From Candidatus Aenigmatarchaeota archaeon (GTDB taxonomy: Archaea > Aenigmatarchaeota > Aenigmatarchaeia > Aenigmatarchaeales > JACQIB01), in contig JACQIB010000001.1 of the NCBI GenBank assembly GCA_016198755.1, positions 94,001-158,000 of the forward strand: a stretch of 64,000 bases of DNA, written 5' to 3'. A program made the translations under genes and the position numbers. Positions 13,975-21,796 of this stretch are shown here, one piece after another (position 1 is the first letter of the stretch; the number at the start of each line of letters is the position of its first letter). Under the pieces are notes generated by a model, which saw only the letters and a list, made by a program, of their open reading frames with translations, made no database searches and was not told the origin of the DNA.

Positions 13975-14976
13975 CTATTTACCCAAAATCCCTTTATAGA
14001 ACTTTATTGTTTCTCTCAGTCCATCTTCCAGCTTAACTTTTGGACTATATCCCAATGTCTTTGCCTTTGTAAGATCAGGCTTCCTTCTGAGCGGATCATC
14101 CTTTGGCAGTTCCTTAAAAACAATATTTGATTCAGTTCCGGTCAATTCCGTTACAATATTCGCAAGCTCCAGAACACTCATTTCATTATCATTCCCAACA
14201 TTCACTATCATCCCTTTTGTTCCTTCTCTGAACAATAGCAAAAGCATGCCTGCAACAGTATCTGTAACATAGCAGAAAGATCGTGTTTGTTTTCCTGTTC
14301 CATAAACAGTTAAAGGCTCCCCAACGAGAGCTTGGCATACAAAGTTTGGAACAACCCTTCCATACTGCCCATATCTTTTCATTTTTGGACCATAAGTATT
14401 GAAAATTCTTACGATTCTCCCATCCACCTTCCTATTTTGAATAAACGCCCTTACCAAAACCTCCCCAACTCTCTTAGACTCATCATAGCAAGCTCTCGGC
14501 CCAAGAACACTCACATTCCCATTATACTCCTCCTTCAGCGGAAGTGCCTCAGCAGGAGGGTTCCCATAAACCTCACTCGTGCTTGCAAACAGGAACTTCG
14601 CACCCGTTTTTTCTGCTAATTCCAGCATATTTCTGGTTCCCAGAATGTTAGCATCCATTATCTCTATAGGGTGTTCTATGAAAGCAGTAGGATCAGCCAT
14701 GCTTGCTAAATGTAAAATAAAATCAAACTTCCCTTCAGGCTTTGAGTTTTCTGCTCTTTCATTCAAAACCTCAACCCTGCTGTCCTTAGAAATGTTATCT
14801 ACATTTCCTGTTGAAAGATTATCTATAACAACTATTCTTCCAGCCCCCATTTTTAGCAAACAATCAACCAAATGTGAGCCTATAAACCCAGCTCCTCCAG
14901 TAACGAGGAACATTCTTCCTTTTACTTCTCCCAAAAATGGTTCAAGCTCTTTCGGAACATTTTCAAAGCTAATCAT
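13975..14976 (-). CDS. UDP-glucuronate decarboxylase-like NAD-dependent epimerase/dehydratase
   Basis: A 333-residue extended SDR. The Rossmann motif is TGGAGFIG near residues 26-33. STSEVYG and the catalytic YxxxK appear in GPRACYDESKRVGE (about 163-176). This GPR-CYDE-KR wording is typical of UDP-xylose synthases (UDP-glucuronate decarboxylases). RIFNTYGPKM and GKQTRSFCYVTD are also characteristic. It would supply a nucleotide-activated pentose to glycosyltransferases such as those at 3343 and 4247. The N-terminal 20 residues precede the usual start and could be an extension. UDP-glucose epimerase activity cannot be excluded. Confidence 0.87.
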   Translation of the reverse strand: MISFENVPKELEPFLGEVKGRMFLVTGGAGFIGSHLVDCLLKMGAGRIVVIDNLSTGNVDNISKDSRVEVLNERAENSKPEGKFDFILHLASMADPTAFIEHPIEIMDANILGTRNMLELAEKTGAKFLFASTSEVYGNPPAEALPLKEEYNGNVSVLGPRACYDESKRVGEVLVRAFIQNRKVDGRIVRIFNTYGPKMKRYGQYGRVVPNFVCQALVGEPLTVYGTGKQTRSFCYVTDTVAGMLLLLFREGTKGMIVNVGNDNEMSVLELANIVTELTGTESNIVFKELPKDDPLRRKPDLTKAKTLGYSPKVKLEDGLRETIKFYKGILGK

Positions 14977-15059
14977 ACCTAAACTAAAGAAAGCAAGCTT
15001 TTAAAGCATTTCGGAACCGCATAGCAGCCCTTATAAACCCTTGCTTACTAATTCTCAGA

Positions 15060-16385
15060 ATGCTAGAAAAACTTGGAAAGGGGCTGCGCTCAGCCTTGGA
15101 TAAGGTTACAAAAGCAGGCTATGTTGATTCTGCTGTTATTGAAAGCTTGGCAGAGGAGATAAGGAAAACCCTTATATCAGGTGATGTGGATGTTGCTTTG
15201 GCTGGTAAATTAGCTGAGGCAATAAAACAACGGGCTGGAAAAGAAAAGCCGCCTGCAGGGCTTTCAGCGCGCGAGCATGTTATAAGGATTGTTTATGAGG
15301 AACTTGTAAAGTTTGTTGGAAAAAAGCCTGATATAAATTTGAAACCAAGAAAACTGCTGGTTGTGGGATTGTTCGGATCCGGAAAAACCACCTCACTTGG
15401 AAAATTAGCAAAGTTCTATCAAAAGAAGGGACTAAAAGTTGGACTAATCGGCTGTGATGTGCACAGGCCAGCTGCAATGGATCAGATACAGCAGGTTGCA
15501 AAGCAGTGTGCAGTTCCTGTCTATGCCCCGAAAGGACAGAAAGATCCGTTGGCTATAGTAAAAACAGGTATAGAACAGTTAAGCCCGCGTGCAGATTTGC
15601 TTTTATTTGACAGTTCAGGGCGTTCTTCTCTTGATAAAGAACTGGCTGAAGAATTAAAAACCCTTGCAAAAGATATTGAGCCTGATGAAGTTCTTTTGGT
15701 TATACCAGCAGACTTGGGGCAGGCAGCTAGGGAACAGGCTGAAGGCTTTTCTAAACTGGTAGGTATAACAGGGGTGTTTATAACAAAAATGGATGGAACA
15801 GCAAAGGCAGGAGGAGCATTAACAGCCTGCTCTGTTTCCGGAGCTCCTGTAAAGTTTATTGGTATAGGGGAAAAGCTGGAAGCTATAGAGGTTTTCGATC
15901 CTGAAAACTTTGTTTCACGTTTGTTGGGTTTTCCAGATCTGAAAACTTTGCTGGAAAAGGCAAAAGAAGCAATACCGCAGGAAAAGGCAAAAGAACTTAC
16001 AGAAAGATTAATGGAAGGGAAATTCACCCTTGATGATTTTTATGAGCAGATTAAGGCTGTTGGAAAGATGGGGGGTCTTGGAGATATGCTTGGTTCAGCT
16101 ATGCCTGTACCTAAAGGAGTTGATTTGGACCAGCAGGAGAAAAAAATGAAAAAATGGGGATTTGCAATCCAGTCTATGACAAAAAAAGAAAGGGCAGAAC
16201 CCAATCTATTGAACGAAAGCAGGATAAGGAGGATTAGCAAAGGTTCAGGTATATCAGAGTCGCAGATAAAAGAAATGTTAAAGGCTTATGATCAGGCGCG
16301 CAAAGTCTCTAAATTAATCTCAGCAGGTGGGATGAAAAGGGGAATGCTTGCACAGATTGCAAAAAGGTTTAAGGGGATTGCGTGA
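15060..16385 (+). CDS. srp54: Signal recognition particle protein SRP54
   Basis: SRP54 binds signal peptides and 7S RNA and pairs with FtsY. The 441 residues show an N domain, then G1 GLFGSGKTTSLGKLA (about 103-117), G2 GCDVHRPAAMDQIQ, G4 TKMDGTAKAGG and IGIGEKLEAIEVFDP. A Met-rich M domain follows (MGGLGDMLGSAM... through NESRIRRISKGSGIS and GGMKRGMLAQ). The G3 motif is DSSGR instead of DTAGR. The stop overlaps the GTG start of trmY. 7S RNA itself was not found in this window. Confidence 0.97.
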   Translation: MLEKLGKGLRSALDKVTKAGYVDSAVIESLAEEIRKTLISGDVDVALAGKLAEAIKQRAGKEKPPAGLSAREHVIRIVYEELVKFVGKKPDINLKPRKLLVVGLFGSGKTTSLGKLAKFYQKKGLKVGLIGCDVHRPAAMDQIQQVAKQCAVPVYAPKGQKDPLAIVKTGIEQLSPRADLLLFDSSGRSSLDKELAEELKTLAKDIEPDEVLLVIPADLGQAAREQAEGFSKLVGITGVFITKMDGTAKAGGALTACSVSGAPVKFIGIGEKLEAIEVFDPENFVSRLLGFPDLKTLLEKAKEAIPQEKAKELTERLMEGKFTLDDFYEQIKAVGKMGGLGDMLGSAMPVPKGVDLDQQEKKMKKWGFAIQSMTKKERAEPNLLNESRIRRISKGSGISESQIKEMLKAYDQARKVSKLISAGGMKRGMLAQIAKRFKGIA

Positions 16386-16966
16386 GAACCTTTATTTTAT
16401 GGTCGCATGCACGGACAGATTCCAACTTTAATATAGAGGATCTTCCAAGCTCAGGCTCGCGCATGGATATAGTCTGCCGCTCAATAATCTCAGCTCTCTG
16501 GGTTTCCTATACAATAAGGAAAGACTCTGAAATATATGTGGTTTTGAACGGTTCTCCAGACCCACCCAAAACCCTGCTTTTCAGGGCAGCAGAACTGAAA
16601 AAAGTAACAAATGATGAGCGCTCAATAGCTATTTGGATAAAGAAAGTTTTATCTTCTCCAGCTACAAAAGAACTTAAGCAGATAAAAGATGGAATTTATT
16701 TATCCTCAGACAGCTTCCAGTCCCTGTTAAAAAAACTAAAAGGCAGACCAGTCTATGTTTTTCATGAAACAGGAACTCCAATACAGCAGGCTAAACTGGA
16801 AAAAGATGCTGTTTTTGTTTTCGGTGATCACAAGGGAATACCTGAAAAAGAGGAGAAATTTGCACTCCGTTCAGGTTCCAGAGTTTCCATTGGTTCCGAG
16901 TCCTATCTTACAAGTTCTGTTATATCTGTTGTTCACTGGATTTTAGATTCTTCCGGTGTGGTATAA
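16382..16966 (+). CDS. trmY: tRNA (pseudouridine-54 N1)-methyltransferase TrmY
   Basis: TrmY is the SPOUT methyltransferase that makes N1-methylpseudouridine at tRNA position 54 in archaea. The 194-residue protein opens RTFILWSHARTDSNFNIEDLPSSGSRMDIVCRSI, the family N-terminus. It ends with the knot region FGDHKGIPEKEE and SYLTSSVISVVHWILD, including Gly-rich SAM-binding turns. The start is GTG 16382 overlapping the SRP54 stop. Pus10, which makes the pseudouridine at 54 that TrmY methylates, is encoded 2 kb downstream. Position 54 matters here because T-loop introns involve bases 54-59. Confidence 0.9.
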   Translation: MRTFILWSHARTDSNFNIEDLPSSGSRMDIVCRSIISALWVSYTIRKDSEIYVVLNGSPDPPKTLLFRAAELKKVTNDERSIAIWIKKVLSSPATKELKQIKDGIYLSSDSFQSLLKKLKGRPVYVFHETGTPIQQAKLEKDAVFVFGDHKGIPEKEEKFALRSGSRVSIGSESYLTSSVISVVHWILDSSGVV

Positions 16967-16969
16967 TAA

Positions 16970-17467
16970 TTATTGTGCTTCTATCTCAATAATATTATCT
17001 AAAATGGTTCTTACAGCTCCTCCAGCTTCAGAACTGCCGCCTATTATTTTTACATTCAATTTTCTATTAATAACAACAGGAGTGAATTTTGTATCAAATC
17101 TGCGATCTATAGGTATTCTAAATCCATGACCCATGCGCCTTTCAAGCTCTGTACCAGCCAATTTCTGTAAAGTACTATAATTATATTCCCCGTCAGTCAA
17201 ACCAAGAACAACTTTATATTGTGGCGTTTCTGGCCTAACACCACGTTGCATAGAGGTTTCTTTTATTAGAGTTGCTTCCATTCCAGGATATCCATACAAT
17301 CTTCCAACAACAGCGCACCCCTCATAAACAATGCGGCCACGGACATCGTAAACAACAGCTACCCTGTTAGGATAAGTAATAGTATCAAATGCCTTCCAAA
17401 ATACTCTAACTCCATTTTGTGTAGCCAAAAATTGTTGTGATGGATCTTCTACTGTTCTAACTGTCAT
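16970..17467 (-). CDS. Hypothetical protein
   Basis: A 165-residue orphan from ATG 17467 that I do not recognise. It appears to be a small beta-rich cytosolic domain: RVAVVYDVRGRIVYEG and YKVVLGLTDGEYNY stretches alternate with basic segments (GHGFRIPIDRRFD), and an acidic C-terminal helix ends in EAQ. There is no signal peptide, membrane segment or Cys cluster. It is convergent to trmY (stop codons four bases apart) and divergent from a HAD-like gene. Confidence 0.55.
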   Translation of the reverse strand: MTVRTVEDPSQQFLATQNGVRVFWKAFDTITYPNRVAVVYDVRGRIVYEGCAVVGRLYGYPGMEATLIKETSMQRGVRPETPQYKVVLGLTDGEYNYSTLQKLAGTELERRMGHGFRIPIDRRFDTKFTPVVINRKLNVKIIGGSSEAGGAVRTILDNIIEIEAQ

Positions 17468-17521
17468 GTATTCTATGGCAATAGAGAACGATTTAAATAG
17501 ATTTCTTTCCCTCTTTTCTGT

Positions 17522-18196
17522 ATGACAAAGACTCTATTCAGTTGGGACTTAAACGGTACTCTATTTGCAGAGCCAGCTACCCTGAACACAGCTGCTCTGC
17601 AGGCTGTAATGGATAATCATGGAATAAAACGGGCTGTTGCTGGCTGGGAAACAGTTTCCGGTGGTTGGGATAGGATAGGCATACTTGCTCCTGAGCTTGG
17701 TTATAATAAAGAAGTTGTTATGGAATTTCAGGCACATAGGGAAAGGCTTCTAAAGCTCCCAGAATACAGGCCAGCTCCATTTGCAGGCACAAAGGAAGCT
17801 CTCAGGAGAGTAAAGGAGAATAGAGATGACAATATTCTTGTATCTACAGTAATAGGTAAGGATATTTATGATATTCTTAATCAGGATCCGGAAATAAGAA
17901 GCAGAATAGACGCTGTTTACAGCGCAGGTGATGAGCTGTTTAAGGACCACCCAGGGAGAGATCCCCTGACTTTTTCAACACTGCTCCCAGAATACAAAGC
18001 TAGGCTCATAGATGGACACTTCAGGAAAGGGCAGTATGGAAGGGTTGTTTTGGCTGGAAATAAGAACAGGGACTTTGCTTTAGGAGTAGAGTTTGGTGTT
18101 CCAACAACAACCTTCCTTATAAGAGCTCAGGGAAAAGCAGACTTTATTGTGCAGGATCCGTTGGATGTAGTGAAAACAGTTTATGCCTCAGCTTAA
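17522..18196 (+). CDS. HAD-superfamily hydrolase-like protein
   Basis: The 224-residue protein begins TLFSWDLNGTLF. DLNGT is HAD motif I with nucleophile Asp9 and Asn in place of the usual second Asp. Motif II may be ILVST near residues 104-108. Late motif residues are plausible in LAGNKNRDFALGVEFGVPT near 179-197, where Lys and Asp lie in family-like positions. Because the second motif-I Asp is replaced by Asn, classical phosphatase chemistry is uncertain. A nucleotidase or sugar-phosphatase role is a guess. It probably has its own promoter: AT-rich sequence lies just before the ATG at 17522. Confidence 0.7.
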   Translation: MTKTLFSWDLNGTLFAEPATLNTAALQAVMDNHGIKRAVAGWETVSGGWDRIGILAPELGYNKEVVMEFQAHRERLLKLPEYRPAPFAGTKEALRRVKENRDDNILVSTVIGKDIYDILNQDPEIRSRIDAVYSAGDELFKDHPGRDPLTFSTLLPEYKARLIDGHFRKGQYGRVVLAGNKNRDFALGVEFGVPTTTFLIRAQGKADFIVQDPLDVVKTVYASA

Positions 18197-18198
18197 TC

Positions 18199-18648
18199 TC
18201 ATTCATTCTTTGGGGGTTTAATTTTCCTTATTTCATATGTTCCGCGATGTCTATCAGCCCTCAGTTTATCAGACAAACCTACGAACGACGAGTCATATGC
18301 AATAACACGTTCCTCCTCTCCCACTTTTGCCACAGCAACATAGTTCCCTCCAAACCTTCCCTGCAAATACTCGAAATTCAAACTTCCATCAGGATTGTTC
18401 ATTGGTTTTTCTTCCTTTTTTGCAGTTGGTAGCGTAGGATTAGGAACTTGTGGAGGGTTTACAAAACCTCCCGTAGTTGTATCCTTTATCTTATAATCAT
18501 TCTGTCCAAGTCCGCGCGTTGTTAGTCCTTTTACTACATCATCCAGAATATCTCCCCCCAAAATAGGTTTATCTGTATTTGTTCTGAAAGCAATATACCT
18601 AGGTTCATTTACCATGTTACTGTTTCCCATAGCAAAACTTAAATACAT
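18199..18648 (-). CDS. Hypothetical protein
   Basis: A 149-residue orphan from ATG 18648 (ATG 18630 is also possible). It is polar, with a Pro/Lys-rich linker (PPQVPNPTLPTAKKEEK) joining an N-terminal segment to a C-terminal beta-rich segment ending RKIKPPKNE. No motif is recognised and there is no signal peptide. It is convergent to the HAD-like gene, with the two stop codons adjacent. It resembles the other single orphan genes that sit at convergent ends in this window. Confidence 0.5.
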   Translation of the reverse strand: MYLSFAMGNSNMVNEPRYIAFRTNTDKPILGGDILDDVVKGLTTRGLGQNDYKIKDTTTGGFVNPPQVPNPTLPTAKKEEKPMNNPDGSLNFEYLQGRFGGNYVAVAKVGEEERVIAYDSSFVGLSDKLRADRHRGTYEIRKIKPPKNE

Positions 18649-18698
18649 GCCTATAGAGAACAGTCAGACTTTTATACAGCAATAGATAAACCTAGCCT

Positions 18699-19940
18699 AT
18701 GCTTGAATTAGCAAGGAAGATTCTGCAGCAGTCAGTCTGTTTAAACTGTTTAGGCAGGCAGTTTTCACAGCTTCTGTCAGGTTTTACAAACAGGGAGCGC
18801 GGAACCTTTATTCTCTCTGCTATTGCTCTTGGAATAGATTCCGGTAAGGTTACTATAGATGGGTTGGCTCCGGAAAACTTTCTGGGCTTCCGCTTCCGCC
18901 ATAACAAGGATTTCAATTCTCTTGTGGAAAAAGCAGAAGAAAAGGAATGTTCCCTCTGTTTTGGGTTTTTTGAGAATATAGGTAAATTCTCAGGCAGGGT
19001 TGCAACGCGTTTGAAAGGCATTGATTTTCAGACATTTTTGGTTGGAACACAGCTTTCTGAAAACCTTTTGCAAGCAGAGGAAAGGCTTTGGGAAAAAACA
19101 GGAATAGATTACTGCGAACCCTTAAGAGCTGAAATAAACAGGGAAGTTGGAAAACAGATAGAAAAAATTATAGGAAAGCACGCAGACCTGAAAAAGCCTG
19201 ATATTTCAATTCTGCTTGATCTCCAGAATAACAGGATAAAACTCCAGACAAATCCATTCTTCCTTTTCGGTTATTACAAGAAACTAAAGCGCGGTTTCCC
19301 GCAGTGTAAATGGGGCACACCCAGAAAATACAAAACCTCAGTTGAAGAGGAGATAGGAAGGCCGTTGTTAAAACTTACAAATGGAGGAGACCACAAGTTT
19401 CATGCAGCTGGAAGAGAGGATATTGATGCGCGCTGTTTAGACTGGAGAGCATTTGTTGTTGAAATAGACAGGCCAAAATTAAGGGAAATTGACTTAAAAA
19501 AACTGGAAAAACAGATAAAAAAGGGCAAAAGGGTTTTGGTAAGCGGCCTAAGACATTCTGATATGGAAATAGTTAGAAAAATAAAGAAAGCAGCACCAGA
19601 TAAAACCTACAGAGCTCTTGTACAATTAGACATACCTGTAGGAAAGAAAGAGCTGAAAAATATGAACAAGCTTTTGGGAAAAATAGAGCAGAGAACACCT
19701 GAAAGGGTTTTACACAGGAGAGCTGATTTGCTCCGCAGCAGGGAAGTGAAATCCCTGAAATGGAAACTAAAGGGTAAAAAATCTATGGAACTTGTTGTAA
19801 AGGGAAGTGCAGGCCTATATATCAAAGAACTTATTTCCGGTGATAACGGCAGAACTGTCCCTTCAGTTTCTGAACTTTTGGGCTGCAGCGCAAAGTGCAA
19901 AGAATTGGATGTTGTTAAAATAGAGAAAATCAAGCTATAG
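18699..19940 (+). CDS. pus10: tRNA pseudouridine synthase Pus10
   Basis: Archaeal Pus10 makes pseudouridine 54 and 55 in the T-loop. The 413-residue protein has the N-terminal THUMP-like zinc region: Cys in VCLNCLGRQ near residues 14-17 and ECSLCFG near 86-90. The catalytic module shows KFHAAGREDIDARCL near 233-247, the Pus10-specific catalytic Asp loop. A C-terminal RALVQLDIPVGKKEL/HRRADLLRSREV region follows. It works directly upstream of TrmY in the biosynthetic path. The C-terminus overlaps the convergent NMP-kinase-like gene by 11 bases. Confidence 0.95.
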   Translation: MLELARKILQQSVCLNCLGRQFSQLLSGFTNRERGTFILSAIALGIDSGKVTIDGLAPENFLGFRFRHNKDFNSLVEKAEEKECSLCFGFFENIGKFSGRVATRLKGIDFQTFLVGTQLSENLLQAEERLWEKTGIDYCEPLRAEINREVGKQIEKIIGKHADLKKPDISILLDLQNNRIKLQTNPFFLFGYYKKLKRGFPQCKWGTPRKYKTSVEEEIGRPLLKLTNGGDHKFHAAGREDIDARCLDWRAFVVEIDRPKLREIDLKKLEKQIKKGKRVLVSGLRHSDMEIVRKIKKAAPDKTYRALVQLDIPVGKKELKNMNKLLGKIEQRTPERVLHRRADLLRSREVKSLKWKLKGKKSMELVVKGSAGLYIKELISGDNGRTVPSVSELLGCSAKCKELDVVKIEKIKL

Positions 19941-20463
19941 GTTTTACTTCCAGCGCCTCCATTAAAGAGTCCACATCAGCTTTTGTCTGCTCTTCCGTAT
20001 AGTTATTGTCTATCCCAAAATCAGGATCTATGGAATCTATAAGTTTCTCTGAAGGAGCATTGTCTATTGCCTCAAAGGTTTTGAAATCTATACCATCCCT
20101 TTTAGAAACCCTCTCAAACCTTGTTTTTGCGTTGCAGTCAATATAGATTATTTTCGCTCCCTTAGCTTTCAGAGCCTCAGCCTCTTCAATACTCCTGATA
20201 CCATTAAAAACAGCCCTTTCCTTCGCTCTTTCAAGAGCCCTCTTAGCTAGAACATCTCCCCCAAACCGTTTCCTCATTTCCTCCCCCATAGCCTGTAAAT
20301 TCTCCCTATTTTTATCCTTTCCCTCTCTCTCCAATTCCTCTCTTATAATATCGCTGAATCTTATAACCACAAACCCATACTTTTCTTTCAGATAGATGGC
20401 TACAGCATCTTTACCGCATCCTATCCTTCCAACAAGACCAACGAATACTGTTTCTTTTATCAT
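19930..20463 (-). CDS. Dephospho-CoA kinase-like / UPF0200 P-loop kinase
   Basis: The 177-residue protein has the P-loop VGLVGRIGCGKDAVA near residues 7-20, FSDIIREELEREG as the acceptor-site helix, NGIRSIEEAEAL and YIDCNAKTRFERV with the lid Arg. This matches the archaeal UPF0200/dephospho-CoA-kinase-like family, whose substrate is unproven. I start at ATG 20463 because earlier codons are a Leu-rich extension reaching into the promoter. It is divergent from rpl21e, with 53 bases between the start codons. Confidence 0.8.
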   Translation of the reverse strand: MIKETVFVGLVGRIGCGKDAVAIYLKEKYGFVVIRFSDIIREELEREGKDKNRENLQAMGEEMRKRFGGDVLAKRALERAKERAVFNGIRSIEEAEALKAKGAKIIYIDCNAKTRFERVSKRDGIDFKTFEAIDNAPSEKLIDSIDPDFGIDNNYTEEQTKADVDSLMEALEVKPIA

Positions 20464-20516
20464 CCCAAAGAATAATAGGAGAAGGTTTATAAGCCTTCCC
20501 AACAATTTACTTGCCT

Positions 20517-20795
20517 ATGGTATCAAAGTCACATGGACCGCAGCATAAGACAAGGGAGAAGTTTAGGAACCCAGCGAAATTAAGGGTCACAGACTACATC
20601 AAAAGTCTTAAATCAGGTGATGTAGTAGCTCTGGTTGTAAACAGCTCCTCACAGAAAGGCAGACCTTTCCGCAGGTTTCATGGTTTAACAGGAAAAGTTT
20701 TGAGGGCACAGGGCCGCTCTTTTGTTGTAGAAGTCTATGACGGGGATATGCGCAAGCAGGTAATAGCCCGCCCAGAGCACATCAAAAAGCTCTAA
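20517..20795 (+). CDS. rpl21e: 50S ribosomal protein L21e
   Basis: The 92-residue protein has the L21e pattern: SHGPQHKTREKFRN at the N-terminus, GDVVALVVNSSSQKGRPFRRFHGLTGKVL in the SH3-like barrel, and a VYDGDMRKQVIARPEHIKKL tail. L21e sits near the 5S RNP on the large subunit. ATG 20517 is the natural start; TTG 20511 would add only two residues. It is monocistronic here. Confidence 0.95.
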   Translation: MVSKSHGPQHKTREKFRNPAKLRVTDYIKSLKSGDVVALVVNSSSQKGRPFRRFHGLTGKVLRAQGRSFVVEVYDGDMRKQVIARPEHIKKL

Positions 20796-20839
20796 AATCA
20801 ATCTTTTAATCCTTTTCTTTACTACAATCCTCGGTTAAA

Positions 20840-21538
20840 ATGTCAACATATGAGCTATTAGTAGATAAGAAACCTGTAAGTGCTGCACTTCCGGCTACAA
20901 TGATGAAAATTGAAAATATTTCCCTTCAAGTGTCGCCAAAAGAAAAATGGGATGAAGATGAGCAGAGAAAATTTGAAGATGTAAGTATTTCTGTATTTGA
21001 ACTCAGTGTTTCTGATAGCCCACAACCTCCTGCTTTTATAAGAAGCAGGGAACAGCTGGCAAGAAGGGTTGCTTCTATTGGACCAGAGGGAGTTGATATG
21101 GGAGAATTAACAGGCCTAATTCACGAAGGAAAAAAGGAATTTTCCACAGCACCGAATGAAAATAAGGTTTATGATATGTTTGTTATGGGTAAGTCCAGAA
21201 GCGGCATAAGAAATCGTGTGGGCTTTATGAGATGGTCAAAAGAAAGTTATGGAAATTCTCCCCTGTTAAATGTTGAGGAAGCCAAATACCTTGTTCTGGA
21301 AAGCCTTGGAATTGAACAAAAAAGTGTTAGTGGTGTGCGTGCACAAGTAGGCATTGCAAGAATGCGCTACCCAAATGGTGTTGTTTTCCCTGGAATATGT
21401 TTTGCATACGATAACAATAGGCATAGTGGACTTTCTTTATTTAGTTATTCTCTGCTTAATGCCAATTGCCTATTAGACGGCAGAATAGCGCATAGTTCTA
21501 GACATATGCTACCCTCTCCTCCACAATTGGCAGCATAG
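20840..21538 (+). CDS. Hypothetical protein
   Basis: A 232-residue orphan starting at ATG 20840 that I do not recognise. It is soluble, mixed alpha/beta, with no signal peptide or metal motif. Segments such as KVYDMFVMGKSRSGIRNRVGF and LNVEEAKYLVLESLGI suggest a folded domain in residues 100-200. It begins an accessory stretch (20.8-24.8 kb) and ends 38 bases before tRNA-Leu. Confidence 0.55.
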   Translation: MSTYELLVDKKPVSAALPATMMKIENISLQVSPKEKWDEDEQRKFEDVSISVFELSVSDSPQPPAFIRSREQLARRVASIGPEGVDMGELTGLIHEGKKEFSTAPNENKVYDMFVMGKSRSGIRNRVGFMRWSKESYGNSPLLNVEEAKYLVLESLGIEQKSVSGVRAQVGIARMRYPNGVVFPGICFAYDNNRHSGLSLFSYSLLNANCLLDGRIAHSSRHMLPSPPQLAA

Positions 21539-21642
21539 GAGTCCATTTAAATTCTCTTTTTCCCTATTCTAGCAACGCGGGGGTGGCCCAGCTAGGTCAA
21601 AGGCGCTAGGTTGAGGGCCTAGTCGGTTAGTCCGTACGTGAG

Positions 21643-21662
21643 TTGCGCGCAGCGCACACGAA
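21643..21662 (+). other. 20-nt intron at T-stem/T-loop junction (53/54) of tRNA-Leu
   Basis: Predicted BHB: central helix CGTG (21637-21640) with CACG (21657-21660), 5' bulge AGT cut after G, 3' bulge AAT cut after the second A. The inner hairpin is TGCGC-GCA-GCGCA. The outer helix is weak. Removal joins GTGAG directly to TTCAAA. Confidence 0.72.
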
Positions 21663-21668
21663 TTCAAA

Positions 21669-21723
21669 GGAGGAGAAACTACGTATCTCCTTCCAACCTC
21701 TCCCTTTGAGAGTGGACTGAAAA
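21669..21723 (+). other. T-loop intron (59/60) of tRNA-Leu
   Basis: 55-nt intron with two hairpins (GGAGA/TCTCC and CTCT/AGAG). Central helix TTCA with TGAA gives four Watson-Crick pairs; bulges are AA|G and AA|T. The outer helix (T-stem) can form only after the 53/54 intron is gone. It is closely similar to the introns at 42413-42462 and 46467-46518. Confidence 0.85.
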
Positions 21724-21796
21724 TCTCACCCCCCGCACCATCTGCTGGCAAAACAAAAGTTGTGGCTTTAAAAGGTTTTGTTTTCAATGCAACACT

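Larger units (their letters stand above)
21577..21740 (+). tRNA. tRNA-Leu(GAG) with two T-arm introns
   Basis: The acceptor stem GCGGGGG pairs with CCCCCGC, then A and encoded CCA. The anticodon stem CTAGG/CCTAG holds anticodon GAG (21613-21615) with no intron. The long variable arm CGG-TTAGT-CCG marks class II. The T-stem GTGAG (21638-21642) pairs with CTCAC (21725-21729). Two introns separate them: 20 nt at 53/54 (21643-21662) and 55 nt at 59/60 (21669-21723). Splicing both gives GTGAG-TTCAAAT-CTCAC. Confidence 0.9.
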
